Position numbers and translations under genes: made by a program. The notes under the pieces are model-generated. The model ran no database searches. It worked only from the letters and a program-made list of their open reading frames with translations, and was not told where the DNA came from. A stretch of DNA of 61,522 nucleotides from Synechococcales cyanobacterium bin59.metabat.ball.084. GTDB lineage: Bacteria; Cyanobacteriota; Cyanobacteriia; Cyanobacteriales; Chamaesiphonaceae. Of the stretch, positions 24,547 through 32,723 are shown one piece after another. Position 1 is the stretch's first letter, and the number at the start of each line of letters is the position of its first letter. Location of the stretch: the NCBI GenBank assembly GCA_013297675.1, contig JAAFHZ010000009.1:1-61522 (forward strand). Reading direction: 5' to 3'.

Positions 24547-25569
24547 TTAGTTTTTCATGCTTTGTTTCTTTTCAGCCTTGAGGTTACGGCTGCCTGCGGT
24601 AGCCATTTCGGCATCCATCAAGGTTTTACCGGTGGCGGCCAAGTACACGTCGTCTAGGCTAGGGCGAGACTGGGCTATACCAAAAACTGGTAAACCAGCA
24701 GATTTGAGAGCGGCTTGGACTTTGCTGAGAGCATCATCAGAAGCTTGCACTACCAAATTTAACGAATTTCCTTGGTTGGCGTTGATAATGGCATCTTGCA
24801 CAAAGGGTAATTTCATTAATAAATCTTTGGTGCTGTCGGCTTCGGCGCTGGTGGTGAATTCACGAATTCGTAGCGTGATGCGTTCACCGCCCAGCCGGTC
24901 TTTGAGTTCGCTAGGAGTCCCCATGGCAATCACCTTCCCGGCATCAATAATTCCTACTCGATCGGCCAGAGCATCTACTTCCTCCAGATAGTGACTAGTG
25001 AGCAAAATGGTGGTGCCGGTGGATTTGAGCTGGCGTAAGAAATCCCAAACTACTACCCGGCTTTCGATATCTAAGCCTACGGTGGGTTCGTCCAGAATCA
25101 GGACTTCGGGTTGATGCAACAGTCCTGCCGCTAAATCCAGGCGACGCAGCAGGCCGCCAGAATAGCCACCAGTTTTTTTATTGATATGTTCGGTCAGTCC
25201 TAAAATGCTGGTAAGAAATTCAATTCGCTGGTTGGCAACGGCTTTGGGTAAGTGATAGATGGCAGCTTGCAGGTTCATCATCTCGCGGCCAGTGAGAACT
25301 TTATCTGGAGCAACTTCTTGAGCTATGTAACCCAGCTTGCTTCTGGCCGATCGAGGATCTTTCAAGACCGAAACCCCGGCCACTTCTAATTCACCTTCAT
25401 CGGGCTTGGTGAGGGTACAGAGGCAGCGAATGGTGGTGGTTTTACCGGCTCCGTTGGGGCCGAGCAGGCCAAAGATTTCGCCTGCTTGGACTTCAAAAGA
25501 CACATCTTGGACAGCGATCGAGCTGCCATAGCTTTTGCGGAGATTTTTGACGATGACGGCAGCAGCCAT
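24547..25569 (-). CDS. ABC transporter ATP-binding protein (DrrA-like)
   Basis: 340 residues. Walker A is GLLGPNGAGKTTTIR, the signature is YSGGLLRRLDLA, Walker B is VLILDEPTVGLD, and the switch His is in LLTSHYLEE. A roughly 90-residue C-terminal extension after the nucleotide-binding domain is typical of the daunorubicin-resistance (DrrA/DUF4162) type. It drives the permease encoded immediately downstream. Confidence 0.92.
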   Translation of the reverse strand: MAAAVIVKNLRKSYGSSIAVQDVSFEVQAGEIFGLLGPNGAGKTTTIRCLCTLTKPDEGELEVAGVSVLKDPRSARSKLGYIAQEVAPDKVLTGREMMNLQAAIYHLPKAVANQRIEFLTSILGLTEHINKKTGGYSGGLLRRLDLAAGLLHQPEVLILDEPTVGLDIESRVVVWDFLRQLKSTGTTILLTSHYLEEVDALADRVGIIDAGKVIAMGTPSELKDRLGGERITLRIREFTTSAEADSTKDLLMKLPFVQDAIINANQGNSLNLVVQASDDALSKVQAALKSAGLPVFGIAQSRPSLDDVYLAATGKTLMDAEMATAGSRNLKAEKKQSMKN

Positions 25570-25870
25570 GATGATACACTTTGCGAGAAACTGTGGTTTT
25601 GCTTATCTTAGCAAAGCATCAGGGGTGATTTCTACGGATAAAGTTTATCTGATGCCGAACAAGTTACCATTTGTTTCAGAAAGGCTGCGGCTGCTTGGAA
25701 CTGGCTAAATTTTCTTTCGCTGCGTTTGAATTCTGGGGTATTGTACCATTTGGGCGATGAGGTCGAGTTCTAGTAAGACATCGCTGCATTCGTTATTGGT
25801 TGATGTTGGTCTGTTGTTTAAGGATGTTTTTGAGTTTTAGGGGCAAGGTGGACATATACGTGATAACGCC
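25570..25870. other. 301-bp gap with a probable coding relic
   Basis: No complete gene is seen. On the minus strand a startless in-frame stretch at about 25723-25812 reads NECSDVLLELDLIAQMVQYP and continues to a stop. It looks like a gene relic rather than random sequence, but I cannot assign it. The promoter of the ABC exporter should lie near 25570-25640. Confidence 0.35.
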
Positions 25871-26200
25871 TTAGAACTGCAAGTTAATCGATTCTTGCCA
25901 AACTTTTTTTAACTCTACGGCATCTACTTCAGACAAATGACCGACTTTTTTCCGAAAAAGTGAATTTTCTAAACAATCTAATCTCGACAATCTCACTGTA
26001 GAAGCTACTTTTAGGCCACTTTCTAACCATTGATTCAATAGAACATCTGTAACCGTGCGAGGCTGAGCCGATGTTACCACCGCAACAACTGCATCTTGAC
26101 CATCAACCCACAAAACTAGCACTGGACGTTTTTTGGCATCAGCACCACTTGTGTATGGAATCTCAGCAATCCAAAACTCTCCTCCCCTAATAGTCGTCAT
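25871..26200 (-). CDS. MazF/PemK-like toxin
   Basis: 109 residues from MTTIRGGEFWIAEIPYTSGA, with KKRPVLVLWVDGQDAVVAVV and the C-terminal VGHLSEVDAVELKKVW. This is the pattern of PemK/MazF endoribonucleases. The ATG at 26200 overlaps the 3' end of the antitoxin gene by 14 bp. A longer frame (to 26230) is possible but puts extra residues before the family start. Confidence 0.75.
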   Translation of the reverse strand: MTTIRGGEFWIAEIPYTSGADAKKRPVLVLWVDGQDAVVAVVTSAQPRTVTDVLLNQWLESGLKVASTVRLSRLDCLENSLFRKKVGHLSEVDAVELKKVWQESINLQF

Positions 26201-26384
26201 AAAGTCCTTCATCTTCAGGTGCATAGCCATTCAAGAAAGCATTATGATTCCTAGTTTTATCAGTCTTTGATTCTGATGACTCTTCATTCTTGTGAGCAGA
26301 ATCAAGAATTCCTAGTACTTCTTGTAATACCGACTCGTTTGCTTGGGGCAGCTTTTGACTAATTTGTTCGATTAGAGTAAGCAT
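26187..26384 (-). CDS. Antitoxin partner of the MazF-like toxin
   Basis: 65 residues, acidic and helical (MLTLIEQISQKLPQANESVL ...), with the unstructured tail typical of antitoxins (EDEGLYDDY). It lies upstream of and overlaps the toxin gene. The N-terminal helix LPQANESVLQEVLGILD is reminiscent of DUF2281-type antitoxins. Confidence 0.65.
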   Translation of the reverse strand: MLTLIEQISQKLPQANESVLQEVLGILDSAHKNEESSESKTDKTRNHNAFLNGYAPEDEGLYDDY

Positions 26385-26478
26385 GATGTGAAGCCTCGAT
26401 CATTTGAAACTCTCTAATAGTCCATCATAACCAATTTTTTGTCGATTACTAAAAGCACAAGCAGATCTGTGAACTTGC

Positions 26479-26709
26479 TTAAAGACTAATCAAAGTCTCT
26501 GGAGTGAGTCCATTTGCTTCAGCTTCAGCACTGATATCATTCATTGTTTGCTTGAGGCGATCGACCGCATCTTGTTTGCTACCGGTGGCGACTTTTAGCA
26601 TCAAACCTATCCGAGTAGCAATTTGCAAACGTTCGGTTTCTGTGGCGCTGCGGTAAGCTGCCGCAACCGCTGAAGGTACCTGGATTGGAATCTCTTCTAC
26701 AGTGGCCAT
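26479..26709 (-). CDS. Small hypothetical protein, antitoxin-like
   Basis: 76 residues (MATVEEIPIQVPSAVAAAYR ...), helical, with DAVDRLKQTMNDISAEAEAN. Proteins of this look are common next to PIN or MazF toxins in cyanobacteria. No toxin gene abuts this one, and it ends 95 bp before the MazEF pair on the same strand. The role is inferred only from size and context. Confidence 0.5.
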   Translation of the reverse strand: MATVEEIPIQVPSAVAAAYRSATETERLQIATRIGLMLKVATGSKQDAVDRLKQTMNDISAEAEANGLTPETLISL

Positions 26710-26763
26710 AGTCTTCACCTATTCCTAAATTTGACTCTCTTCTTCTGCTAAGGTAACAGATTC

Positions 26764-26792
26764 GATCGCCTAAAGGCGCAAGCAAAGCTATC
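26764..26792 (+). repeat. Copy of a 29-bp dispersed repeat
   Basis: It starts GATCGCCTAAAGGCGC and ends AAGCAAAGCTATCA. It matches the repeat seen at 31279, 31706, 34033, 59215 and (minus strand) 44008. It is intergenic. Confidence 0.6.
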
Positions 26793-26901
26793 AAACAATT
26801 GATCGATGATGGGTAGCGCAAAAAAGAGTTGACAGATGTAGAGCTGTTGTTGATGAATAAATCACTTGCTAGACTAAGGGGGATTTTGGAGGAATTTACC
26901 A

Positions 26902-27336
26902 ATGACTGATCCGGTTACTGCTTTGACGGCTAGTGCGATCGCTACTCTGGCTTTTCAGGAGTTTGTGAAGTCTGGGGCTGGGGATTTGGCGAAGAGGTTT
27001 ACGGGGGAGGCGATCGCCAAAATGGGTCGGTTGCGGGAGTTGATTTGGGATCGGTTGGCTGGGAAGCATCCGGCGGCGGATGAGGCGATCGAGAAGGCTA
27101 AGGCTGGGCAGCAGGAGGGGATTGATAATGTTGCAGCGTTTTTAGGCTCAGAGTTACTTATTGATAAGGAGTTTGCTGGGCAGGTGCAGGCGATCGCGCA
27201 GGTAATTAATGCTGGGAAGTTGTTAGACCAGAATTCGATGGTTCAGCACATAAATGCAGAAAAAGCTAGAGCGTTGCAAGGTAAAGCGGAGGGTGGTGAT
27301 TTTTATCAGGCTGAAATTATGAATTTCAATCCTTGA
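26902..27336 (+). CDS. Helical N-terminal-module protein related to cyanobacterial NLR/TPR-type signalling proteins
   Basis: 144 residues. MTDPVTALTASAIATLAFQE and EFVKSGAGDLAKRFTGEAI resemble the N-terminal helical module found on many cyanobacterial NACHT or TPR proteins. That module is usually followed by an Asn/Gly/Gln-containing motif. Here the C-terminus QHINAEKARALQGKAEGGDF looks like such a motif, and the protein then stops. It may be a stand-alone adaptor or the remnant of a larger gene. A GGAGG ribosome binding site precedes the ATG. HIP1 sites are present here but vanish just downstream. Confidence 0.5.
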   Translation: MTDPVTALTASAIATLAFQEFVKSGAGDLAKRFTGEAIAKMGRLRELIWDRLAGKHPAADEAIEKAKAGQQEGIDNVAAFLGSELLIDKEFAGQVQAIAQVINAGKLLDQNSMVQHINAEKARALQGKAEGGDFYQAEIMNFNP

Positions 27337-27405
27337 CTAGAGTCGTCTGAAGGGGTACAGACAAAGACAAACTCCTCAACACTAGTAAGAAATGCCTTAT
27401 TTCCA

Positions 27406-27933
27406 GTGATCTTGATATCGATATCACTTGTACTCATAATAAAACAATCATTATATGTTTCCAATATAAGCTTGCTGAATTATGCTGATAAAGATAATAA
27501 CTTTATTCTCAAGTATCCTAATGACTGGGATCTAAAGAAGGAGGAAGACTCAATTCTTTTGTATGAAGTGGTTTCCTTTGTTCTACAATCAAGTTCTAAC
27601 CATACAAAAATTGTTGTTACCAAGGAAAAGTTGACTGAGCCAATGACATTATCAAGTTACATAGAAGAGAAGTACGTCAAGGGGTTAGAGAACTCCTCCA
27701 ATTTTAAGCAGTTAAAAATCCTTCAAAATGAAGATGCTATTTTTGCTAACCGTACAGCAAAAACACTTATTTACACGACTACTGTGGATAGCAAAAGCAT
27801 GAAATACATGGAAGTATTTGCTATGAAAGATCTCTATGTTTATTCAATAAGCTACAAATCCGAGATATCTACTTACGATAGATATAAGCCAGTAGCTGAG
27901 AAAATCATCCATTCATTTAAAATTATTCCGTAA
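27406..27933 (+). CDS. PsbP-like/DUF1795-like exported protein
   Basis: 175 residues. An N-terminal hydrophobic segment (ILISISLVLIIKQS) is followed by FILKYPNDWDLKKEEDSILL, then SSYIEEKYVKGL and a C-terminal YKPVAEKIIHSFKI. This is the layout of the PsbP/DUF1795 fold (yP.dW at the start, a final KI..SFk helix). A role in photosystem II is not implied, because the fold is widespread. The start codon is GTG with no in-frame ATG nearby. It is 1 bp from the trypsin-LytM gene, so the two are surely cotranscribed. Confidence 0.6.
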   Translation: MILISISLVLIIKQSLYVSNISLLNYADKDNNFILKYPNDWDLKKEEDSILLYEVVSFVLQSSSNHTKIVVTKEKLTEPMTLSSYIEEKYVKGLENSSNFKQLKILQNEDAIFANRTAKTLIYTTTVDSKSMKYMEVFAMKDLYVYSISYKSEISTYDRYKPVAEKIIHSFKIIP

Positions 27934-27934
27934 G

Positions 27935-29125
27935 ATGAAATCAATTAAAAAAACATTGATTATTATATTCACAACGTTTCTAATAGTTGTAATGTCTCAA
28001 ATTTCTGTTCTGTCACTGCAACAAAATGAAATCAGTGATATCGCAAAAAAAATAACCGTTGGTATTGAGGGTGATTTCTCTGGTTCTGGGGTAATAATCG
28101 GTAAATATCCTAATCAACATCAAGAGGCTAATGTTCAAGAAACATACCTAGTAATGACTGCATGGCATATAGTTGAGCAATCAGGCAAATATTCAATAAG
28201 GACTTTTGATGGTAAGCTTCATTCAGTTAATTCTCAAAATATTCAGCGCTTAGATAAAATAGATGTTGCAATTATTGAATTCACAAGTCAAGAGGATTAC
28301 TCAATTGCTAAAGTAGGCAATTCCAGTAAGTTAGAAGTAGGAACAACAATCTTTTATGCAGGATACCCAAATGAAGGCCCCCACAATACCAGAGGGTCAT
28401 ATTATTGTATACCAGCAACAGTCATTAGCTTGATTGAGGATAAAAACTCAGTAAACGGTTACAATATTAGCTATGATGGTCTTCCTCTTGATGGAATGAG
28501 TGGTGGAGCAGTTTTGGATAAAAATGGGGAGCTTATTGCAATTCATGGAGCATATGCCATACGTGCTGTAGTAGGGCGTGCTGAAAACTACGGTGTTTCA
28601 AGTGAAACATTTAAAAACTGGTCTCAGAAAACAGTATTAGCACAGCAAGAAAATATTTTCCCGGTAAAAACAAGGCACCTTGAATCAAGAGAGTTCTTGG
28701 ATGTTGCTTCCAATTTAAAACTTGTTTGGCCTACTTCTGGAATTTTAACTACTTCAAGAAGGTGGGGGAGACGAGAAGAAAATTGGACGAGTGCGAGGAG
28801 CAATAGAGGTGTTAATATCCCTGGCCCAATCGGTACTCCAATCGTAGCTGCTGCTGATGGTATAGTTGTTGAATCTAGCTATTTTAATTATTATGGCAAT
28901 GTGATCGAGATTCAGCATGTTAACGGTATTTCAACTTTTTATGCTCACAACAATCGCCTTGTGGTTTCTAAAGGCCAATCTGTAAAACAGGGTCAACAGA
29001 TTGCGGAAAGAGGTAACACTGGTCGGAGTAGTGGACCTCACTTATACTTTGAAATCAGAACCTCCGATTTTACCCCCCCTCGTCTTCACGCGAAATTTCA
29101 GCTTGATGAAGATCAAGGAATTTAA
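27935..29125 (+). CDS. Trypsin-like protease fused to a zinc-ligand-less LytM/M23 domain
   Basis: 396 residues: signal/anchor (8-28), trypsin-like domain (about 35-235), LytM/M23 domain (about 262-385). The triad is His78 (MTAWHIV), Asp110 (KIDVAII) and Ser189 (GMSGGAV), so the protease looks active. In the LytM domain the metal-binding HxxxD is replaced by Asn290 and Asn294 (SNRGVNIPG), and the second His of HxH by Tyr371 (GPHLYFEI). The two catalytic-type His (338 in YAH, 369) remain. All three zinc ligands are thus missing, as in degenerate LytM proteins such as EnvC that bind and activate amidases. It is cotranscribed with the PsbP-like gene. The AT-rich composition suggests transfer. Confidence 0.8.
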   Translation: MKSIKKTLIIIFTTFLIVVMSQISVLSLQQNEISDIAKKITVGIEGDFSGSGVIIGKYPNQHQEANVQETYLVMTAWHIVEQSGKYSIRTFDGKLHSVNSQNIQRLDKIDVAIIEFTSQEDYSIAKVGNSSKLEVGTTIFYAGYPNEGPHNTRGSYYCIPATVISLIEDKNSVNGYNISYDGLPLDGMSGGAVLDKNGELIAIHGAYAIRAVVGRAENYGVSSETFKNWSQKTVLAQQENIFPVKTRHLESREFLDVASNLKLVWPTSGILTTSRRWGRREENWTSARSNRGVNIPGPIGTPIVAAADGIVVESSYFNYYGNVIEIQHVNGISTFYAHNNRLVVSKGQSVKQGQQIAERGNTGRSSGPHLYFEIRTSDFTPPRLHAKFQLDEDQGI

Positions 29126-29138
29126 TTAGGTGCTGTAA

Positions 29139-29687
29139 TTAAAGCAAGTCATCTAATCGACTCAAAAACATGTTCATATTAACGTATGCTTCACCTTTTC
29201 TATAAGTAACTAGTTGATCGGTTAAATATAATGGGCGACCGTCTACTATTCGGCGCATGTCAAGCAAGTGGTTGAGTGCATCAATCCGATTGACTCCAGG
29301 GGGGAGAACGACAATTATATCTGTTTTGGCACATTCTCCATATTTAACACGAGCCACACAAATAACTCCTAGCCTATTGACTACATCTGTTTTAATATAC
29401 TTGAACCAGCCATTTTCAGAGTATGTTTGAAGTTTTCGAGAAGTATTTTCACATCGTTGCTTTGATGACCAACTAAAATATTCTGACTTCCATAAAATAA
29501 GTTTGATTTCATTTCCTTTACTAGTTCGTGCAATTGTTACCGGCGGTTCTCCATCTTTACAAAAATACCTGTCATTTGCAGCAACAGTAGGTACATATAG
29601 GCTCATAATCACTGAATTCATCGTTATTATTTTAACTAGAAAATGAAAAGTTTTTGAGCATCTTTCTATTTTATACTTCTTAGACAT
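29139..29687 (-). CDS. COP23-family exported protein
   Basis: About 182 residues with a signal peptide (ending near TVAAND). The mature part reads RYFCKDGEPPVTIARTSKGN, then CENTSRKLQTYSENG, VICVAR and VLPPGVNRIDALNHLLDMR. These match the COP23 (circadian oscillating protein 23) family, with its paired cysteines. The function of the family is not known. The ATG at 29687 is preferred over a TTG at 29702. It is convergent with the trypsin-LytM gene; COP23 domains often accompany trypsin domains in cyanobacteria, so the two may be linked. Confidence 0.7.
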   Translation of the reverse strand: MSKKYKIERCSKTFHFLVKIITMNSVIMSLYVPTVAANDRYFCKDGEPPVTIARTSKGNEIKLILWKSEYFSWSSKQRCENTSRKLQTYSENGWFKYIKTDVVNRLGVICVARVKYGECAKTDIIVVLPPGVNRIDALNHLLDMRRIVDGRPLYLTDQLVTYRKGEAYVNMNMFLSRLDDLL

Positions 29688-29795
29688 AAATTCAGGCTTC
29701 AATAAAGATGAGTTTGTGGTACAATAACTAAAAATATAAAGTTAATCATTATTTACTGATATAGAATATCGGTAGATTTTCAAAAGTCTTGATAA

Positions 29796-30095
29796 TCACT
29801 CAAAAGAATGAATGGATTCTTTACTTGGAACCCTCACAATGATTTGGATCGTGCCACCTAAAGCATTGATGATCGATTTCAACGTATTCAACTCCAAATT
29901 TTGGCGACGTTCTAGCTTAGATATAGCAAGCTGCTGCACCTCTAGCCGTTGTGCCAAATCTGCTTGCGACAAACTAAGATGTTTGAGCGTAACTTCTTCC
30001 TGCCGAATCTGCATAGACCTGGCTTCGATCGATTCTTGGCGATCTTTGGGTAAACTACTCAACTCTTCAGCAAGGGTTGTATATTTCCGCATCAT
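29796..30095 (-). CDS. XRE-type HTH orphan antitoxin, copy 1
   Basis: 99 residues (MMRKYTTLAEELSSLPKDRQ ...) with a Cro/C1-type helix-turn-helix (LSQADLAQRLEVQQLAISKL). It is a close paralogue of the copy at 31342-31662 but lacks about six residues just before the HTH (LKHL joins directly to SLSQ), which shortens the helix leading into it. Upstream there is only the tail of a HigB-like toxin frame (DEQYLETLKEKT, then a stop overlapping the ATG). The toxin itself is gone. Confidence 0.7.
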   Translation of the reverse strand: MMRKYTTLAEELSSLPKDRQESIEARSMQIRQEEVTLKHLSLSQADLAQRLEVQQLAISKLERRQNLELNTLKSIINALGGTIQIIVRVPSKESIHSFE

Positions 30096-30164
30096 GTTTT
30101 CTCCTTAAGTGTCTCTAAATATTGCTCGTCTCGTCGAAAGACCCCAGGAAATTAATTGGAGTCT

Positions 30165-31115
30165 CTATTTGCAACGCTCTAACCAAGACAACAAATCCCC
30201 TATCTGAGTAAAATCTAATAAATCATCACCCAGTATTTCCAACTGTTCCAGAGGCAGAGCTTTGATTTTTTCTTGGAGATCGATCGAGACATTACCAACC
30301 CGCCGACCCAACTGGCGAAAAACAAATTTGTACCCCTGCTCTTGACGGCCTTCTAGAATACCCTCTTGACGGCCTTTCCATTCGCCTTCCAATCGCACCC
30401 GACTCATCTCAGATTGGTAGATAGTATCTATTTCCTGCATGGTTCTCATAAAATCAGCTTCCTCTTCAGATAAAGACGGTTTCTCAGCTAAATACTTAAA
30501 ATGCTTGACACACACCTCCACGATAGCATTTCTCTCACGCTTTGTCCCAGGCAAGTCTCTAATATCAGCAAAAGCCTTAGTAAGAATTTGCTCCTTGCCC
30601 AAGCCCCTTAACCACAAAGTTTCAGCGATTTCAGGCAAGTCTTTAACGACCACAATCCCAATCTTAAATCCTGTGGGAAGTCGATATACTCCATTTCCCA
30701 GCTTACGATCACGCTTAGCCGCAAAAGATTTGAGCACCTCGGTACTGCATCCATTGACAACAATCCAAGTAAAAGGCTTTTGTGAATCGACAAATTCTCT
30801 CCCTTCTTTTTTAGCTGCTTTCGCCTCTTCATGAATATATAAGTCTTTGCGAGTCAAGCATCTATCGATGTGTCTTGGCTGTAGATAGTCACTATAGTGC
30901 TCAATGACGACTGTGGGATGAACTTTCATCAAGTTGTCAAACAATCCTAGATTTTCACTAGACCAGGCTTTACTTTGAGGATCGCTGACAAACAATAGAT
31001 CGATTTCCAAATTCTCATCGTTTTTGACAACTACATTAAGCTTGACAATCCCTTTGCTTTGATAAAGAGCCATAGTGTAAGCCTTGGAAAAATCGTCGTT
31101 TTGAAACTGACTCAT
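30165..31115 (-). CDS. Rpn-family recombination-promoting nuclease/putative transposase, DUF4351-type
   Basis: About 316 residues from MSQFQNDDFSKAYTMALYQ. The N-terminal PD-(D/E)XK-like region has LEIDLLFVSD and VVIEHYSDYLQPRHI. The C-terminal GRQEGILEGRQEQGYKFVFR and IKALPLEQLEILGDDLLDFT form the typical DUF4351 tail. Rpn proteins are nucleases linked to recombination and, more recently, phage defence. The family is highly repeated in cyanobacteria. The frame continues upstream to 31208 without a family-like start. It lies between two paralogous HTH genes. Confidence 0.7.
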   Translation of the reverse strand: MSQFQNDDFSKAYTMALYQSKGIVKLNVVVKNDENLEIDLLFVSDPQSKAWSSENLGLFDNLMKVHPTVVIEHYSDYLQPRHIDRCLTRKDLYIHEEAKAAKKEGREFVDSQKPFTWIVVNGCSTEVLKSFAAKRDRKLGNGVYRLPTGFKIGIVVVKDLPEIAETLWLRGLGKEQILTKAFADIRDLPGTKRERNAIVEVCVKHFKYLAEKPSLSEEEADFMRTMQEIDTIYQSEMSRVRLEGEWKGRQEGILEGRQEQGYKFVFRQLGRRVGNVSIDLQEKIKALPLEQLEILGDDLLDFTQIGDLLSWLERCK

Positions 31116-31199
31116 GGCATTGATAGAAAATGTTGAATCATGGCAGGTAAAATATTTTAAAACATTATAACTGGCTGGGCACCAGTATTTTTTTCTTCC

Positions 31200-31307
31200 A
31201 AGATGCACCCATCAGAGCCAAACAATGGCCATAAGTTATACTAAACCAATCCAGCCCCACTAGTCCCATGAGCGACCCGATCACCTTTGGTGCAAGCGGA
31301 GCTATCG
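31200..31307. repeat. Partial duplicate of the 32.67-32.74 kb sequence
   Basis: ACAATGGCC.TAAGTTATACTA and then CCACTAGTCCCATGAGCGACCCGATC recur at 32678-32738. Here the copied ATGAGCGACCCGATC start is followed immediately by the 29-bp dispersed repeat (31279-31307) instead of the gene. It is a truncated duplicate. Confidence 0.65.
31279..31307 (+). repeat. Copy of a 29-bp dispersed repeat
   Basis: It starts GATCACCTTTGGTGC and ends AAGCGGAGCTATCG. It interrupts a duplicated copy of the start of the gene at 32724. Confidence 0.65.
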
Positions 31308-31341
31308 AGACCATTAGTTCTACCAGATTCTCATTTGGGGG

Positions 31342-31662
31342 TCAAGATTCTTGATAATCACTCAAGAGAATTGGTTCTTTATTTGGCACCCTAACAATAA
31401 TTTCGATCGTGCCACCCAAAGCATTGACAACCGATCGCAACGTATTTAACTCCAGATTTTGACGGCGCTCCAGTTTAGAGATAGCTGGCTGCTGTACCTC
31501 TAGCCATTGTGCCAACTCCGCCTGCGACAAACCAAGTTTTTCGCGGAGATGTTTGAGCGTAATTTCTTCCTGCCGAATCTGCACAGCCTTGGCCTCGATC
31601 GATTCTTGGCGCTCCTTGGGTAAACCACCCAACTCTTCAGCAAGGGTTGTATATTTCCGCAT
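31342..31662 (-). CDS. XRE-type HTH orphan antitoxin, copy 2
   Basis: 106 residues with a full Cro/C1 HTH (LGLSQAELAQWLEVQQPAIS) and the C-terminal ALGGTIEIIVRVPNKEP typical of HigA-type antitoxins. It is the complete paralogue of copies 1 and 3. Directly upstream, a toxin-tail frame (RWYEQYLETIKEET) ends in TGA overlapping the ATG by one base. The cognate HigB-like toxin is therefore lost except for its last codons. Confidence 0.75.
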   Translation of the reverse strand: MRKYTTLAEELGGLPKERQESIEAKAVQIRQEEITLKHLREKLGLSQAELAQWLEVQQPAISKLERRQNLELNTLRSVVNALGGTIEIIVRVPNKEPILLSDYQES

Positions 31663-31733
31663 CAGGTTTCCTCCTTAATTGTCTCTAAATATTGCTCGTA
31701 CCATCGATCGGCTTTAGTGCAAGCGCAGCTATC
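31662..31733 (-). pseudogene. Remnant 3' end of a HigB-like toxin gene
   Basis: In-frame codons ADRWYEQYLETIKEET and a TGA overlap the antitoxin start (TGATG). The upstream part of the frame is replaced by the 29-bp dispersed repeat. The same toxin tail is found before HTH copy 1 (about 30095-30140) and copy 3 (about 33989-34040). Confidence 0.6.
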
Positions 31734-31734
31734 G
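31706..31734 (+). repeat. Copy of a 29-bp dispersed repeat
   Basis: It starts GATCGGCTTTAGTGC and ends AAGCGCAGCTATCG. It is identical to the copy at 34033-34061 and abuts the toxin remnant. Confidence 0.65.
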
Positions 31735-31798
31735 GCCACTGATATAGCTACCTTTACTCATGCACCAATTTCCAAGCCAGCAAGTCGATCGATCACTT

Positions 31799-31984
31799 TT
31801 AATAACATTGCGCCTCGACCTGATAAACTTTCTTCCCCAGACAAAAAAGCCAGAGCCAGATTATCCAAATTCTTTCGTTCCAACCTAACCCTCCTGTAAA
31901 TACGACTTGTTGTGGTAATTTCTCCAAAACCTTAGCAACTACTCCCAACATATCCACAGGATTATTACTACTCATCATTTTCAC
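31799..31984 (-). pseudogene. Truncated nucleotidyltransferase-like gene
   Basis: The first 30 codons (MMSSNNPVDMLGVVAKVLEK and PQQVVFTGG) look like the start of the nucleotidyltransferase proteins that normally follow the HTH gene at 31968, with a start overlapping its stop. After FTGG the homology ends and unrelated sequence takes over. A different frame there (about 31770-31890) reads LERKNLDNLALAFLSGEESL, so this is a junction of two gene fragments. Confidence 0.5.
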
Positions 31985-32483
31985 CCATGAGCCGCTGCCG
32001 CAAAAAATCTGCCGCTAACTGCTGCTCTCTTACCCTACCTACTCGCAAAGCATCTACCAAGCCCAATAGCTCATACAATTCCTGATCTTGCCTTGCAGCA
32101 TAGGGTACAGCCTTATATAGTGGCTCAATCTCAATCCCTCGCACAGTCCCTTGCGGATGTGCCCACACATAAATCTCACCCGCACTCACTATCTGCTCTT
32201 TTAACGGGTTAATACTATGTGCTGTGGGTATTCCTCTCACCATTTTTCCTGGCTCCACTGGATAAATATACTTCAAACCATGAATCAACAGCTCTAGCAA
32301 ATGATGGGCGATCGGTTGTTGTTTTAATGGATTGTATAACTTGCTGCCAGCACTCCTCTTCAATGATCCATGCACTTCTGAAGCACTCATATTAATGCTA
32401 TCTGCCAAGTCTCCATATCTCCATTCCCGAGACTGCCACAAATGTACTTTTAGTAAAATTAAAATATCTTGAGGTTTTAGCAT
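31968..32483 (-). CDS. Winged-helix DNA-binding protein, partner of a lost nucleotidyltransferase
   Basis: 171 residues (MLKPQDILILLKVHLWQSRE ...). The N-terminal segment WRYGDLADSINMSASEVHGS is a winged-helix type reader. The C-terminal half contains YVWAHPQGTVRGIEIEPLYK. I recall such proteins as the upstream gene of a two-gene unit with a nucleotidyltransferase-like protein, an AbiE-like layout. Here the second gene is truncated (31799-31984). The ATG at 32483 is preferred over a GTG at 32486. Confidence 0.6.
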   Translation of the reverse strand: MLKPQDILILLKVHLWQSREWRYGDLADSINMSASEVHGSLKRSAGSKLYNPLKQQPIAHHLLELLIHGLKYIYPVEPGKMVRGIPTAHSINPLKEQIVSAGEIYVWAHPQGTVRGIEIEPLYKAVPYAARQDQELYELLGLVDALRVGRVREQQLAADFLRQRLMGENDE

Positions 32484-32528
32484 CACATACCTGGTTTCTT
32501 TTCTCTATTCTACATTCATGAATTCCGA

Positions 32529-32690
32529 ATGGGTACATTTTTCTTAAACACACAATCAATACAAGACATTCCCAAACTAGCCCCAGCCATCATCCACTTA
32601 TCCGTTCACGAAGTGTCTCTGAAAGAGAATCGATCAACACTAAACCTAGTAGTCCAAGCCATACGTGAAGTCTGCCAACAATGGCCGTAA
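32529..32690 (+). CDS. Possible 53-residue protein preceding an effector-module gene
   Basis: ATG at 32529 to TAA at 32690 encodes MGTFFLNTQSIQDIPKLAPA ... KENRSTLNLVVQAIREVCQQ. Amphipathic helices and coding-like composition suggest a real or recently lost gene. It is 33 bp upstream of the 32724 gene on the same strand. The last codons and the spacer are duplicated at about 31216-31270. No family is recognised. Confidence 0.4.
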   Translation: MGTFFLNTQSIQDIPKLAPAIIHLSVHEVSLKENRSTLNLVVQAIREVCQQWP

Positions 32691-32723
32691 GTTATACTAG
32701 ATAAATCCAGCCGCACTAGTCCC

